Below, one piece after another: positions 45,996 to 55,641 of a stretch of 64,000 bases of DNA. The notes beneath the pieces are model-generated. The model searched no databases. It saw only the letters and a list, made by a program, of their open reading frames with translations, and was not told the DNA's origin. Source of the DNA: Gillisia sp. Hel_I_86 (GTDB lineage Bacteria > Bacteroidota > Bacteroidia > Flavobacteriales > Flavobacteriaceae); assembly GCF_007827275.1 (NCBI RefSeq), contig NZ_VISE01000001.1:3038001-3102000 (forward strand), in the 5' to 3' direction. Each line of letters starts with the position of its first letter. Position 1 is the first letter of the stretch. The position numbers were made by a program, and so were the translations under genes.

Positions 45996-46742
45996 ATGAA
46001 GTTACTAGAAGGTAAAAATGCTATTATCACTGGAGGTAGTAGGGGTATTGGGAAAGGTATTGCCGAAGTGTTTGCAAAGCATGGAGCAAATGTGGCTTTT
46101 ACCTATGCCTCTTCTATAAACGCGGCGAATGAGTTGGAGAAAGAATTAAACGGCCTTGGTGTGAAAGCAAAGGGTTATAAATCGAATGCAGCAAACTACG
46201 AAGAAGCTCAAGAGCTCATTAAAAATGTTGCAGAGGATTTTGGTGCGATAGATATCGTGATCAACAATGCAGGAATTACCAAAGATAATTTATTGATGAG
46301 AATGACCGAAGAGGATTTTGACGCTGTAATAGAAGTGAATTTAAAGTCGGTTTTTAATATGACCAAAGCAGTGCAGCGTACCATGTTAAAACAACGTTCG
46401 GGAAGTATCATCAATATGAGTTCTGTAGTAGGGGTTAAAGGAAATGCTGGTCAGGCAAATTATGCAGCTTCTAAGGCAGGAATCATAGGGTTTTCTAAAT
46501 CCATGGCATTAGAGTTAGGATCTCGAAACATTAGGACCAATGTAATTGCTCCTGGGTTTATAGAAACAGAAATGACCGAAAAATTGGATGAGAAAACTGT
46601 CCAAGGATGGAGGGAATCCATTCCGTTAAAAAGGGGTGGAACTCCAGAGGATATTGCAAATGCATGTGTTTTCTTGGCAAGTGACCTTAGTAGTTATGTG
46701 ACAGGCCAAGTAATTCACGTAAATGGTGGGATGCTTACCTAG
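45996..46742 (+). CDS. fabG: 3-oxoacyl-ACP reductase
   Basis: The 248-residue SDR enzyme reduces beta-ketoacyl-ACP with NADPH in fatty acid elongation. It has GGSRGIGKG near residue 12, NNAGIT near 88, the Ser (MSSVVG) and YAASK active-site residues near 138-155, and a C-terminal GQVIHVNGGM. A TATATTTG core at 45963-45970 is a likely -7 box. Its full-length similarity to FabG is clear, but many SDRs of other function look alike. Confidence 0.92.
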   Translation: MKLLEGKNAIITGGSRGIGKGIAEVFAKHGANVAFTYASSINAANELEKELNGLGVKAKGYKSNAANYEEAQELIKNVAEDFGAIDIVINNAGITKDNLLMRMTEEDFDAVIEVNLKSVFNMTKAVQRTMLKQRSGSIINMSSVVGVKGNAGQANYAASKAGIIGFSKSMALELGSRNIRTNVIAPGFIETEMTEKLDEKTVQGWRESIPLKRGGTPEDIANACVFLASDLSSYVTGQVIHVNGGMLT

Positions 46743-46841
46743 TGATATTAAGAATATAAATCAATTCTCATGAAATATATAGAAAATTGGTTTTTTTGGT
46801 AAATAAAATTTAAGTATATCCGTTTTTTGTCATAATAATTA

Positions 46842-47020
46842 TCTCGTCACCCTGAATTTAATTCAGGGTCTCAATTTGTTTTAATGATTTATACTGTTAT
46901 GAGATTCTGAAACAAGTTCAGAATGACGATGCGGAATTGTCGTCATGCTGCCCCGATGCTTCGGGGGTTTGAGCATCCCAATAAGTCGGGGCTTAGACCC
47001 TGAAACCAGTTCAGGGTGAC
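46842..47020. repeat. Composite palindromic repeat in the fabG-vWA gap
   Basis: This stretch of the 373-nt gap contains CGTCACCCTGAATTTAATTC, GACCCTGAAACCAGTTCAGG and the ATGCTG..CAGCAT-related block GTCGTCATGCTGCCCCGATG with CTTCGGGGGTTTGAGCATCC. The last block is the uninterrupted version of the site into which the IS at 57.3-58.7 kb inserted. Confidence 0.8.
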
Positions 47021-47115
47021 GAAATTGTAAAGTGCCTTGTTGGAACCAAAGGATGTGCATTTAGGTTTTTGACAGGTAAATGAAATTATTTATTAGCTGA
47101 ATTCAATTTTTATAA

Positions 47116-49161
47116 ATGCCAATAGCGACAATTTTATATATAAGCCTAGCTGCAATTTTTTCGCTGGGTTTTGTTTTTTTTAGCTATTTCTTCCGAAGTA
47201 AAAAAAACGGTAAGCAAACCTATTTTCTAGCCATTGCACGGTTTCTGACGCTTTTTATATTGTTATTATTGCTTATAAACCCTCAAATAAAACAACTGGA
47301 ATTTGAAATTGAAAAGCCAGATTTGATTCTGGTAGTAGATCAATCTGCCTCGATTGCAAATTTAGAAAAGGCAGATAGCGTTGGTTCTTTTGTGGAGTCT
47401 TTGAAAAAAAATGATGCACTAGCTGAACGATTCAATATTACTGAATATGGCTTTGGGGAGGAATTAAACCAAAATACTGGAGATAATTACCAATTTAATG
47501 AGAAGAAAACAAATATCCATAATGCCCTCAATCAATTAAATAAGCTCCATAAATCCACTCCCTCGGCATTGATAATTCTTTCCGATGGAAATTCTACTTA
47601 TGGGCAAGATTATGAATTTTTTAAAACAAATGAAAGCATAAAAATCCTTCCCATTATAGTTGGGGACACCACAGCAACCTTAGATCTTTACATCGCTGGC
47701 CTCAATGTGAACAAATATGCATTTTTAAATAATAAGTTCCCTGTAGAGGTAATTTTAAATTACTCCGGAAATAAAACCCTAAAAGGGGATTTTCAGCTAA
47801 AAGCGGGAAAAAATGTTTTATTCAGTAAAACCGTAGATTTTGATAAAGACCGCTCTTCTGAAATTATTACCACAACTTTAACGGCAAAACAAATTGGAAC
47901 CATAATTTATGAAGCTTCCATTTCTTCTTCGGAAAATGAAAAGAACCGCTTTAATAATAAAAGGAGTTTTGCGGTTGAAGTGATCGATGAAAAATCGAAG
48001 ATCTTGCTGGTGTCCGATATTTCTCATCCCGATCTGGGAGCACTAAAAAAATCCATCGAAAAGAATGAGCAAAGGGAGGTGATTTTGAAAGATGTAGATA
48101 ATATTAATATTTTAGAATTAACTGGTTTTCAATTAATTATATTATACCAGCCGAACAATAAGTTCAATAGCTTAATCACTGAAGCAGATAAGCAAAAAAT
48201 CAACAAATTTATAGTTACGGGTACTCAAACAGATTGGGTTTTCCTTAATTCCCTTCAGCGGAACTTTTCTAAAAGTGCCTCCAATCAAACCCAAGATTTG
48301 TTTCCAATATATAATGGGAACTATCTTCAATTTCAATTTGAAGATTTCGGCTTCGGTAAATTGCCACCCCTGGAAGATGTTTTTGGAACTTTAGATATAG
48401 ATTCAGAAAACTCCAATATCTTACTATATCAAAAAATTGAAGGGGTTAATACAAAGCAAGCTTTATTAGGTGTTTTTCAGGACAATACCATAAAAACAGG
48501 AGTGTTGTTTGGTGAGAATATATGGAAGTGGCGATCAGCAATTTATAGAACACATCAAAGTTTTGAAAAATTTGATGAATTTATGGGAAAGTATATTCAG
48601 TATTTATCTTCAAATAAAAAACGCGATCGGTTGACGTATGAATCGGAACCCATTTATTTGGAAAATGACCAAATAGTTATTACTGCCCAGTATTTCGATG
48701 AAAACTATGTTTTTAATGCGGATGCTGATCTAACCATTCAGATATATAACCCTTCCGAAGAAAAGAGTTTTGAAGCCCAAATGTTGCCAAACTCAAATTT
48801 CTATGGTGTGGAAATAAAAGATCTCGCACCGGGAGAATATCAATTTAACATAAGGGAAGGAAGCTCCGGAATCCAGAAAAAAGGAAGTTTTACTGTACTG
48901 GAATTTAATGTGGAACAGCAACACACATCTGCTAATTTTACTAAGTTGGATTTCTTGGCTAAAAATAATCAAGGTCAGCTTTATTTTCTAGATCAACAAA
49001 AAGATTTAATTACGAACCTAATTCAAGATAAACGCTTTGTTTCTGTGCAAAAAAGCCGTGAAAAAACCGTACCTTTAATCGATTGGAAATATTTACTAAT
49101 CCTATTGATGCTAAGCCTTAGTGCCGAGTGGTTTACAAGAAAGTATTTCGGTTTAATTTAG
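47116..49161 (+). CDS. Membrane protein with von Willebrand A-like domain
   Basis: The 681-residue protein has two N-terminal membrane helices (about 5-27 and 40-58), then LILVVDQSASI near residue 75, the DXSXS metal-ion-dependent adhesion site of vWA domains, then AIIILSDGNSTYG-type strands, a long middle of beta-sandwich type, and a C-terminal helix (about 655-675). The domains between the helices would face the periplasm. It resembles the large vWA-type proteins of Bacteroidota. A prohibitin-like gene follows 19 nt later. Function unknown. Confidence 0.72.
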   Translation: MPIATILYISLAAIFSLGFVFFSYFFRSKKNGKQTYFLAIARFLTLFILLLLLINPQIKQLEFEIEKPDLILVVDQSASIANLEKADSVGSFVESLKKNDALAERFNITEYGFGEELNQNTGDNYQFNEKKTNIHNALNQLNKLHKSTPSALIILSDGNSTYGQDYEFFKTNESIKILPIIVGDTTATLDLYIAGLNVNKYAFLNNKFPVEVILNYSGNKTLKGDFQLKAGKNVLFSKTVDFDKDRSSEIITTTLTAKQIGTIIYEASISSSENEKNRFNNKRSFAVEVIDEKSKILLVSDISHPDLGALKKSIEKNEQREVILKDVDNINILELTGFQLIILYQPNNKFNSLITEADKQKINKFIVTGTQTDWVFLNSLQRNFSKSASNQTQDLFPIYNGNYLQFQFEDFGFGKLPPLEDVFGTLDIDSENSNILLYQKIEGVNTKQALLGVFQDNTIKTGVLFGENIWKWRSAIYRTHQSFEKFDEFMGKYIQYLSSNKKRDRLTYESEPIYLENDQIVITAQYFDENYVFNADADLTIQIYNPSEEKSFEAQMLPNSNFYGVEIKDLAPGEYQFNIREGSSGIQKKGSFTVLEFNVEQQHTSANFTKLDFLAKNNQGQLYFLDQQKDLITNLIQDKRFVSVQKSREKTVPLIDWKYLLILLMLSLSAEWFTRKYFGLI

Positions 49162-49180
49162 TAATCACAAATTTTTATTT

Positions 49181-49996
49181 ATGGATAAATTACCAAAGAT
49201 TGGGTTGCCAATTTTAATTTTTGTAGTTTTTTTAATTATTTTAATAGCTAAATCTACAGTTACAATCAATTCCGGTGAAGCTGGTGTTTTATATAAAACC
49301 TTTGGAGGCGGAGTTGTAACAGATCAACCACCATTGGGAGAAGGATTTCATGTGGTTGCCCCTTGGAACAAGGTTTTTGTATATGAGGTGCGTCAACAAT
49401 CTTTAGAAGAGAATATGCAAGTATTGTCCTCTAATGGATTGGAAATTAAGTTGGATGCTTCGGTTTGGTATCAACCATTATATGAAGATCTAGGAGCATT
49501 GCACCAAGATAAAGGAGAGAATTATGTGCAGCGAGTATTGCAACCAGCTGTTCGATCTGCAGCACGTGCCGTAGTTGGTAGGTATATTCCAGAACAATTG
49601 TATGCAAGTAAGCGTGAAGCGATTCAAAAGGAAATTTTGGATGAAACCAGGTTGCTTTTAAAAGATCAATATGTGCAAGTTAATGAGGTGTTGGTAAGGG
49701 ATGTTTCCCTTCCACAAAACATTAAGGAAGCAATTGAGCGAAAGTTGAGGCAAGAGCAAGAATCATTGGAATATGAGTTTAGATTGACCAAAGCTACCCA
49801 AGAGGCACAAAGACAACGTATTGATGCTGAAGGAAAAGCCAAGGCCAATGAAATCCTAAGTGCTTCGTTGAACGACAAGATCTTACGAGAAAAAGGGATC
49901 CAAGCAACTGTAGAGTTAGCTAAATCGCCTAATGCCAAGGTGGTAGTAATAGGATCTGGTGGCGATGGAATGCCTTTAATATTAGGAAATAACTAG
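49181..49996 (+). CDS. Prohibitin/SPFH-family membrane protein
   Basis: The 271-residue protein has one N-terminal membrane segment (about 8-27), then a Band-7/SPFH domain (GEAGVLYKTFGGGVVTD to about residue 190) and a coiled-coil region (RLTKATQEAQRQRIDAEGKA) ending in GSGGDGMPLILGN. Members form large ring complexes that scaffold membrane proteases or lipids. It lies behind the vWA-like gene and is probably in the same unit. Confidence 0.92.
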   Translation: MDKLPKIGLPILIFVVFLIILIAKSTVTINSGEAGVLYKTFGGGVVTDQPPLGEGFHVVAPWNKVFVYEVRQQSLEENMQVLSSNGLEIKLDASVWYQPLYEDLGALHQDKGENYVQRVLQPAVRSAARAVVGRYIPEQLYASKREAIQKEILDETRLLLKDQYVQVNEVLVRDVSLPQNIKEAIERKLRQEQESLEYEFRLTKATQEAQRQRIDAEGKAKANEILSASLNDKILREKGIQATVELAKSPNAKVVVIGSGGDGMPLILGNN

Positions 49997-50035
49997 GATT
50001 GCTGTAATCAAATCATAAAATATTCGAAACGAATT

Positions 50036-50064
50036 TTTGTTTCTAATAAAATATGCTAGATTTG
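50036..50064 (+). promoter_or_regulatory. Promoter of the histidine operon
   Basis: TTTG (50036-50039) and TAGATTTG (50057-50064) are separated by 17 bp. The leader-peptide ATG is 10 nt past the -7 box. Confidence 0.6.
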
Positions 50065-50073
50065 CGTTTATAA

Positions 50074-50130
50074 ATGAAAACAATTCAACTACATCATCAT
50101 CATTTTCACTACTGCGCTCTGGCGAGGTGA
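50074..50130 (+). CDS. hisL: Histidine operon leader peptide
   Basis: The 18-residue ORF reads MKTIQLHHHHFHYCALAR, five His in seven codons at positions 7-13. It ends 29 nt before the attenuator terminator arm. Stalling of the ribosome at these codons when His-tRNA is short would change the fold of the downstream leader. It is too short for ORF calling, yet the His run directly upstream of hisG leaves little doubt. Confidence 0.88.
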   Translation: MKTIQLHHHHFHYCALAR

Positions 50131-50191
50131 TTTGATATGTAGTAAATTCAACATATATAAAAACCCGTTTGAGCAATCGAACGGGTTTTTT
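50088..50191 (+). promoter_or_regulatory. Transcription attenuator of the his operon
   Basis: Three exclusive pairings are visible. 1:2 is ACTACAT (50088-50094, overlapping the His codons) with ATGTAGT (50137-50143). 2:3 is TTTGATATGT (50131-50140) with ACATATATAAA (50151-50161). 3:4 is a terminator with arms 50159-50172 and 50177-50190 around a GCAA loop, followed by T6. Stalling on the His codons would block region 1, favour 2:3 and open the terminator. Confidence 0.8.
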
Positions 50192-50236
50192 GTTTCCTGT
50201 TTGGTTTTCAAATCAATAATTATTCAAAATTTAAAG

Positions 50237-51100
50237 ATGAGCAAAGAAAAATTAAGAATTGCAATTCAAAAAGCAGGAAGGCTCAATGAAGATTCCCTGA
50301 AAATATTGAAAGATGCCGGAATCTCGATAGATAATGGAAAAGAACAGCTTAAAGCTACTTCCCCTAATTTCCCTTTAGAAGTATTGTACCTAAGGAATGG
50401 GGATATTCCACAATATCTTAGGGATGGAGTTGTGGATATTGCCTTTTTGGGCGAGAACGTATTGGAAGAAAAAGGCCATGATATTATCCAAGCAGAAAAA
50501 TTAGGTTTCTCTAAGTGCAGGGTTTCCATTGCAGTACCAAAATCTATGAAATATAATGGAATTGAAGATCTGGAGGGGAAGCGGATTGCTACTTCCTATC
50601 CAAATACCTTAAATTCATTCTTGAAGAAAAAAGGAATCACGGCAGATCTGCACATCATTAATGGTTCTGTAGAAATTGCGCCAAATATTGGCTTGGCAGA
50701 TGCCATTTGTGATATTGTATCCAGTGGAAATACCTTGTTCAAAAACAATTTGAAAGAAGTAGAGGTAATGATGAAAAGTGAAGCGGTTCTTGCTGTTGCT
50801 CCTAATATTTCGGAAGAAAGAAAAGAGATTTTAGCAAAACTTCAATTTAGGTTAAAATCGGTGCTTAATGCGCGGACTTCAAAATATATACTTTTGAACG
50901 CGCCAGATGCTAAATTAGCAGAGATCATTAAATTACTGCCTGGAATGCGAAGTCCTACGGTACTTCCTTTAGCAGAAAAAGGCTGGAGTTCCATCCATAC
51001 CGTAATTCAGGAAAATAAATTCTGGGAAATTATACATGAGCTAAAAGAGCTTGGAGCCGAAGGGATTTTGGTAGCCCCAATTGAAAAAATGGTATTATAA
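50237..51100 (+). CDS. hisG: ATP phosphoribosyltransferase, long form
   Basis: The 287-residue enzyme catalyses the first step of histidine synthesis, PRPP plus ATP. The start is ATG at 50237 (MSKEKLRIAIQKAGRL); a longer in-frame reading from 50132 runs through the attenuator and is rejected. The length and the C-terminal ACT-like part (about residues 215-287, LLPGMRSPTVLPLAEKGW) mark the long HisG type, which is feedback-inhibited by histidine and needs no HisZ; none is present. Confidence 0.95.
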   Translation: MSKEKLRIAIQKAGRLNEDSLKILKDAGISIDNGKEQLKATSPNFPLEVLYLRNGDIPQYLRDGVVDIAFLGENVLEEKGHDIIQAEKLGFSKCRVSIAVPKSMKYNGIEDLEGKRIATSYPNTLNSFLKKKGITADLHIINGSVEIAPNIGLADAICDIVSSGNTLFKNNLKEVEVMMKSEAVLAVAPNISEERKEILAKLQFRLKSVLNARTSKYILLNAPDAKLAEIIKLLPGMRSPTVLPLAEKGWSSIHTVIQENKFWEIIHELKELGAEGILVAPIEKMVL

Positions 51101-51115
51101 TTAATTAAAAGGATC

Positions 51116-52402
51116 ATGAACAAATTATATAATCCTAAAAAAGAAGCTTGGGAGGAATTATTAAAAAGGCCAACCCAAACTTTGGAAGATATCGAGCAAA
51201 CCGTAAATGATATTTTTTTTGAGGTAAGGGCGAAAGGAGATGTTGCCGTTGCAAAGTACACCGATCTTTTTGACGGCGTGAAGTTGGAAGGTTTTAAGGT
51301 TTCTTCTGAAGAAATTGAGGGGGCCAAGAACGTTGTAAGTTCTGAATTGAAGAATGCAATTCAGTTGGCAAAATCAAATATTGAAAAATTCCATAGGGCA
51401 CAAAAAACTCCAAAAATTGAAGTGACCACTACCAAAGGAGTAGAATGCTGGCAAGAAAAACGGCCTATCCAAAAAGTTGGGCTTTATATTCCTGGTGGAA
51501 GTGCACCGTTATTTTCAACTATTTTAATGCTCGCTACTCCTGCCAACATCGCTGGTTGTAAAGAGATCGTATTGTGTACCCCGCCAGATAAGGATGGAGA
51601 GATAAATCCGGTTATCCTGTATACCGCCACACTTTGTGGAGTAGATAAAATTTTCAAGATTGGTGGGATCCAAGCTATTGCAGCTCTAACATTTGGGACA
51701 AAAACTGTTCCGAAGGTTTATAAGATATTTGGTCCCGGGAATCAGTTTGTGACCGTTGCAAAGCAATTGGCTACGAAGTTCCATGTAGCGATAGATATGC
51801 CGGCAGGACCTTCTGAGCTACTTGTGGTGGCAGACGATAGTGCCGATGCTGCCTTTGTTGCATCAGACCTTCTTAGCCAAGCAGAACATGGGGCAGATAG
51901 CCAAGTAATCCTTATTTCTACTTCAGAAAAAATGTTGGAAGCTGTGGAGCAGGAACTGGAAATACAGTTAGAGGCATTACCAAGAAAAGACATGGCTCGA
52001 AAGTCCATTGCGAATTCTAAACTTATCTATTTAAAAAGTAAAGAACTGGCGATGGAAATAATCAACGAATATGGTCCAGAACATCTTATTGTTTGCACCG
52101 CAGATAATGCATTTTATATTGAAAATATTTCAAACGCAGGTTCCGTGTTTATCGGGAATTATACGCCGGAAAGCGCTGGGGATTACGCTTCTGGAACAAA
52201 CCATACCTTACCAACCAATGGTTTTGCTAAACAATATAGCGGAGTTAACTTAGATAGTTTTATGAAAAGCATGACTTTTCAGAAAATATCTGAAGAAGGA
52301 ATCAAGAATATTGGTCCTTCAATAGAAATAATGGCCGAAGCCGAAGGGCTACAGGCACATAAAAATGCAGTGACCCTAAGACTTAACAAGCTGAAGGAAT
52401 AA
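51116..52402 (+). CDS. hisD: Histidinol dehydrogenase
   Basis: The 428-residue enzyme carries out the last two oxidations, L-histidinol to L-histidine, with NAD and zinc. It contains LYIPGGSAPLFSTILMLATP near residue 125, AGPSELLVVADD near 230 and the signature with TNHTLPTNGFAKQYSGVN near 365. It lies 15 nt after hisG, and its stop overlaps the hisC start by one base (TAATG). Confidence 0.96.
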   Translation: MNKLYNPKKEAWEELLKRPTQTLEDIEQTVNDIFFEVRAKGDVAVAKYTDLFDGVKLEGFKVSSEEIEGAKNVVSSELKNAIQLAKSNIEKFHRAQKTPKIEVTTTKGVECWQEKRPIQKVGLYIPGGSAPLFSTILMLATPANIAGCKEIVLCTPPDKDGEINPVILYTATLCGVDKIFKIGGIQAIAALTFGTKTVPKVYKIFGPGNQFVTVAKQLATKFHVAIDMPAGPSELLVVADDSADAAFVASDLLSQAEHGADSQVILISTSEKMLEAVEQELEIQLEALPRKDMARKSIANSKLIYLKSKELAMEIINEYGPEHLIVCTADNAFYIENISNAGSVFIGNYTPESAGDYASGTNHTLPTNGFAKQYSGVNLDSFMKSMTFQKISEEGIKNIGPSIEIMAEAEGLQAHKNAVTLRLNKLKE

Positions 52403-53451
52403 TGGAAAAAGTTTTCGAAACAAACAAGTTGGTGAGACCTAACGTTTTGGCTTTAAAAGCCTATTCTTCAGCCAGGGATGAATATACTGCTGAGGGATCA
52501 AAAATGATCTTTTTAGATGCCAATGAAAATCCGAATGAAACGGGCGTGAATAGGTATCCAGATCCGCAGCAAAAGAAATTAAAAGCGAAGCTTTCAGAAA
52601 TAAAAAAGATTCCTATAAATAATATTTTGTTGGGAAATGGTAGCGATGAGGTTTTGGACCTTATATTTAGGGCTTTTTGTGAACCTGGGATAGACAATAT
52701 AATCACATTACCCCCAACTTATGGGATGTACAATGTTTTAGCTGGGATCAATAATGTGGAAAGCAGGGAAGTTTTGCTCACAGAAGATTTTCAGCCTAAC
52801 GTAAATGAGATTTTTAAAAGTGTAAATGAAAATACGAAATTGATCTTTTTATGTTCCCCAAATAACCCCACCGGAAACTCTTTTAGGAGAAATAAAATTA
52901 CTGCAATAGTAGAAAAATTTGAAGGCCTTGTAGTTTTGGATGAAGCTTATATCGATTTTTCTGAACAGGCTAGTTGGATAGAAGAACTAAATAAATATCC
53001 TAATTTGATTATTACCCAAACGCTATCCAAAGCATTCGGAATGGCAGGAATTAGATTGGGGATTTGTTATGCTTCCGAAGAGATCATGGCAATTTTAAAC
53101 AAGATCAAGCCGCCATACAATGTAAATGAATTAACTCAGAACAGGGCTTTGTACCGGCTTCAAAATATCCCAGAAGTAAATATGGAAGTAGCTGATATAA
53201 AGCTAGAAAAAGAGGTTTTATATAAAGCATTACTTGAAGTTAAATATATTGAGAAAATATTTAAATCTGATGCCAATTTTTTACTTGTTAAGGTAGATGA
53301 TGCTTTAAAAAGATATAATCAACTTCTTGCAAAAGGAGTGGTGATTCGAAACCGAACTACCCAACCACTTTGTAAAAATACCTTGCGATTTACCATAGGA
53401 ACAAAAGAGGAAAATTTGAAATTGATTAAGGTTTTGAAAAGTTTGAATTAA
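52402..53451 (+). CDS. hisC: Histidinol-phosphate aminotransferase
   Basis: The 349-residue PLP enzyme of fold-type I transfers an amino group to imidazole acetol phosphate. CSPNNPTGNSF near residue 155, VLDEAYIDFS near 180 and TQTLSKAFGMAGIRLG with the Schiff-base Lys near 213 are characteristic. The ATG overlaps the hisD stop, so translation is coupled. A repeat unit separates it from hisB. Confidence 0.95.
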   Translation: MEKVFETNKLVRPNVLALKAYSSARDEYTAEGSKMIFLDANENPNETGVNRYPDPQQKKLKAKLSEIKKIPINNILLGNGSDEVLDLIFRAFCEPGIDNIITLPPTYGMYNVLAGINNVESREVLLTEDFQPNVNEIFKSVNENTKLIFLCSPNNPTGNSFRRNKITAIVEKFEGLVVLDEAYIDFSEQASWIEELNKYPNLIITQTLSKAFGMAGIRLGICYASEEIMAILNKIKPPYNVNELTQNRALYRLQNIPEVNMEVADIKLEKEVLYKALLEVKYIEKIFKSDANFLLVKVDDALKRYNQLLAKGVVIRNRTTQPLCKNTLRFTIGTKEENLKLIKVLKSLN

Positions 53452-53461
53452 ATTTTTAAAA

Positions 53462-53532
53462 TTGTCCGTTTTGTCACCCTGAGGGTAGGCGAAGGGTTTT
53501 AAAGTATCTCGACTCCGCTCGATGTGACAGTT
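53462..53532. repeat. Palindromic repeat inside the his operon (hisC-hisB)
   Basis: GTCACCCTGAGGGTAGGCGA and CTCGACTCCGCTCGATGTGA units fill the 114-nt hisC-hisB gap. Confidence 0.65.
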
Positions 53533-53565
53533 CAATTTATCATTTTAAAACAAGAAGAAAACAAC

Positions 53566-54705
53566 ATGAAAAAAATACTTTTTATAGATCGGGATGGGAC
53601 ATTGATTCATGAGCCGGAAGATTATCAAATAGACACTTTAGAAAAGCTGGAATTCTATCCTCAGGCATTATTCTATTTGTCCAAAATAGCAAAGGAACTG
53701 GATTACGAATTTGTAATGGTAACGAACCAAGATGGTTTGGGCACCGACGCCTATCCGGAAACCGCTTTTTGGCCCATTCAGAATTTCGTTTTAAAAACAT
53801 TCGAAAATGAAGGTGTGGTTTTTAATGAGGTGCTCATGGATAGAACTTTTGCAAAGGACAATTCCCCAACCAGAAAACCCAATACTGGTTTATTGGAAGA
53901 AAATTATCTGAATAACGATGCCTATGATCTTGCTGGATCGTATATGATTGGAGACCGAATGACAGATATGGAATTTGCCCTTAATTTTGGTGGGAAAGGG
54001 ATCTTTATTGATACGCATGAAAAACTTGGCGCCGATGAGCTGAAAAATGGGCAGAAACAAATCGATAATTCGATAGCCCTCAAAACTTCCAGTTGGGAAA
54101 AAATCTATGAATTTTTAAAACTGAAAGAACGCTCTTCGGAAATATCCCGAAAAACCAATGAGACGGATATTTTTATCCGTCTTAATTTGGATGGGACAGG
54201 AAAATCCAACATTTCGACCGGATTGGATTTCTTCGATCATATGCTGGATCAAATTTCCCGCCATGGCCAAATGGATTTGGAGATTAAAGTGAAAGGGGAT
54301 TTAGAAGTAGATGAACATCATACGATCGAAGATACTGCCATTGCTCTTGGAGAAGCTTTTAGTTTGGCACTAGGGAACAAACTTGGGATTGAACGCTATG
54401 GTTTCTGTTTACCAATGGATGATTGTCTAGCCCAGGCAGCAATCGATTTTGGCGGAAGAAACTGGTTGGTTTGGGATGCTGAATTCAAAAGGGAAATGAT
54501 AGGGAAAATGCCAACAGAGATGTTTTTTCATTTTTTCAAATCCTTTGCAGATGGAGCTAAAGCAAACCTGAATATCAAAGCAGAAGGCATCAACGAACAT
54601 CATAAGATAGAAGCAATTTTTAAAGCATTTGCAAAGGCTATTAAAATGGCGGTAAAAAGGGATACCGAAAAGATGATCCTTCCTTCAACAAAAGGAATGT
54701 TATAA
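53566..54705 (+). CDS. hisB: Bifunctional histidinol-phosphatase / IGP dehydratase
   Basis: The 379-residue fused enzyme starts at ATG 53566 ([17 protein letters not shown]); 14 in-frame codons before it cover repeat DNA. The N-terminal HAD phosphatase (about 1-165) has FIDRDGT and ends with [12 protein letters not shown]. The C-terminal imidazoleglycerol-phosphate dehydratase (about 185-379) has [15 protein letters not shown] and [17 protein letters not shown] and [19 protein letters not shown] with the manganese-binding His. The fusion matches enteric and Bacteroidota HisB. Confidence 0.96.
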   Translation: MKKILFIDRDGTLIHEPEDYQIDTLEKLEFYPQALFYLSKIAKELDYEFVMVTNQDGLGTDAYPETAFWPIQNFVLKTFENEGVVFNEVLMDRTFAKDNSPTRKPNTGLLEENYLNNDAYDLAGSYMIGDRMTDMEFALNFGGKGIFIDTHEKLGADELKNGQKQIDNSIALKTSSWEKIYEFLKLKERSSEISRKTNETDIFIRLNLDGTGKSNISTGLDFFDHMLDQISRHGQMDLEIKVKGDLEVDEHHTIEDTAIALGEAFSLALGNKLGIERYGFCLPMDDCLAQAAIDFGGRNWLVWDAEFKREMIGKMPTEMFFHFFKSFADGAKANLNIKAEGINEHHKIEAIFKAFAKAIKMAVKRDTEKMILPSTKGML

Positions 54706-54739
54706 TCAAATGTATATCCGTAAACTATCATAAAGTGCT

Positions 54740-54980
54740 AAATAACGTCATTCTGAACTTGTTTCAGAATCTCATAAAGTACATTGAGACCCTGAAATGA
54801 ATTACCATTGATGTATTTTTATTTATTTGCAATTAATAGACCCTGAAACCAGTTCAGGGTGACGATGCGGTATTGTCGTCATGCTGCACTTGTTTCAGCA
54901 TCTATTTCATTAGAAAATTGAATATAACGTCAAAAACCTACGCTAGGTAAATTTTTTATCACGAGTCTCAGGATAACGAA
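54740..54980. repeat. Composite palindromic repeat between hisB and hisH
   Basis: It fills most of the 343-nt gap between hisB and hisH. It contains the GACCCTGAAACCAGTTCAGG and TCGTCATGCTGCACTTGTTT blocks and, at 54808-54933, a diverged third copy of the 123-bp element with decayed terminal repeats (TTGATGTATTTTT and ATATAACGTCAA). Confidence 0.75.
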
Positions 54981-55048
54981 AGAACTATTAGGACAGAAAT
55001 AGATGCTATAAATTTTAATAGGTGAGAAGCCTAGATCAAGTAACAACA

Positions 55049-55630
55049 ATGAAAATAGTAATTATAGATTACGGAGCAGGAAATATCCAAAGCATCAAGT
55101 TTGCTATTCAGCGATTGGGTTTTGAAGCAGTTTTAAGCAGTGACGAGCAAGAAATTAAAACTGCCGATAAAGTGATATTTCCAGGAGTGGGAGAGGCGAG
55201 CAGTGCAATGAGAATGCTAAAGCAATCTAAATTGGATCTGCTTATTCCCACTTTAAAGCAGCCTGTATTGGGGATCTGTTTGGGAATGCAATTAATGTGC
55301 ACTAAAACTGAAGAAGGAGATACCACCGGATTGGGCATTTTTGATGTTCCCGTTATAAAATTCAACAATTCGGTTAAGGTGCCACAAATTGGATGGAATC
55401 AAATTTCTGATTTGCATTCTCCTTTATTCAAGGATATTAAAGAACTCGAATATGTGTATTTGGTGCATAGCTTTTACGTACCCGAATGTGAAGAAACAAT
55501 TGCAACTTCCGAGTATGGATTGAAATATAGTACTGCCTTGAAAAAAGGTAATTTTTATGGAGTACAGTTTCATCCTGAAAAAAGCAGTGATGCAGGAGAG
55601 CAGATTTTAAAGAATTTTTTAGAACTATAA
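55049..55630 (+). CDS. hisH: Imidazole glycerol phosphate synthase, glutaminase subunit
   Basis: The 193-residue class-I glutamine amidotransferase feeds ammonia to HisF. The nucleophile Cys is in LGICLGMQLM near residue 80, and the His/Glu pair is in GVQFHPEKSS near 175. The start is ATG 55049 (MKIVIIDYGAGNIQS); a GTG nine codons upstream is the alternative but not family-like. Confidence 0.95.
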   Translation: MKIVIIDYGAGNIQSIKFAIQRLGFEAVLSSDEQEIKTADKVIFPGVGEASSAMRMLKQSKLDLLIPTLKQPVLGICLGMQLMCTKTEEGDTTGLGIFDVPVIKFNNSVKVPQIGWNQISDLHSPLFKDIKELEYVYLVHSFYVPECEETIATSEYGLKYSTALKKGNFYGVQFHPEKSSDAGEQILKNFLEL

Positions 55631-55641
55631 TTTAAAAGTAA

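Noticed and set aside
50132-50236. N-terminal extension of HisG
   Set aside because: It would translate the attenuator terminator; the family start fits the ATG at 50237.
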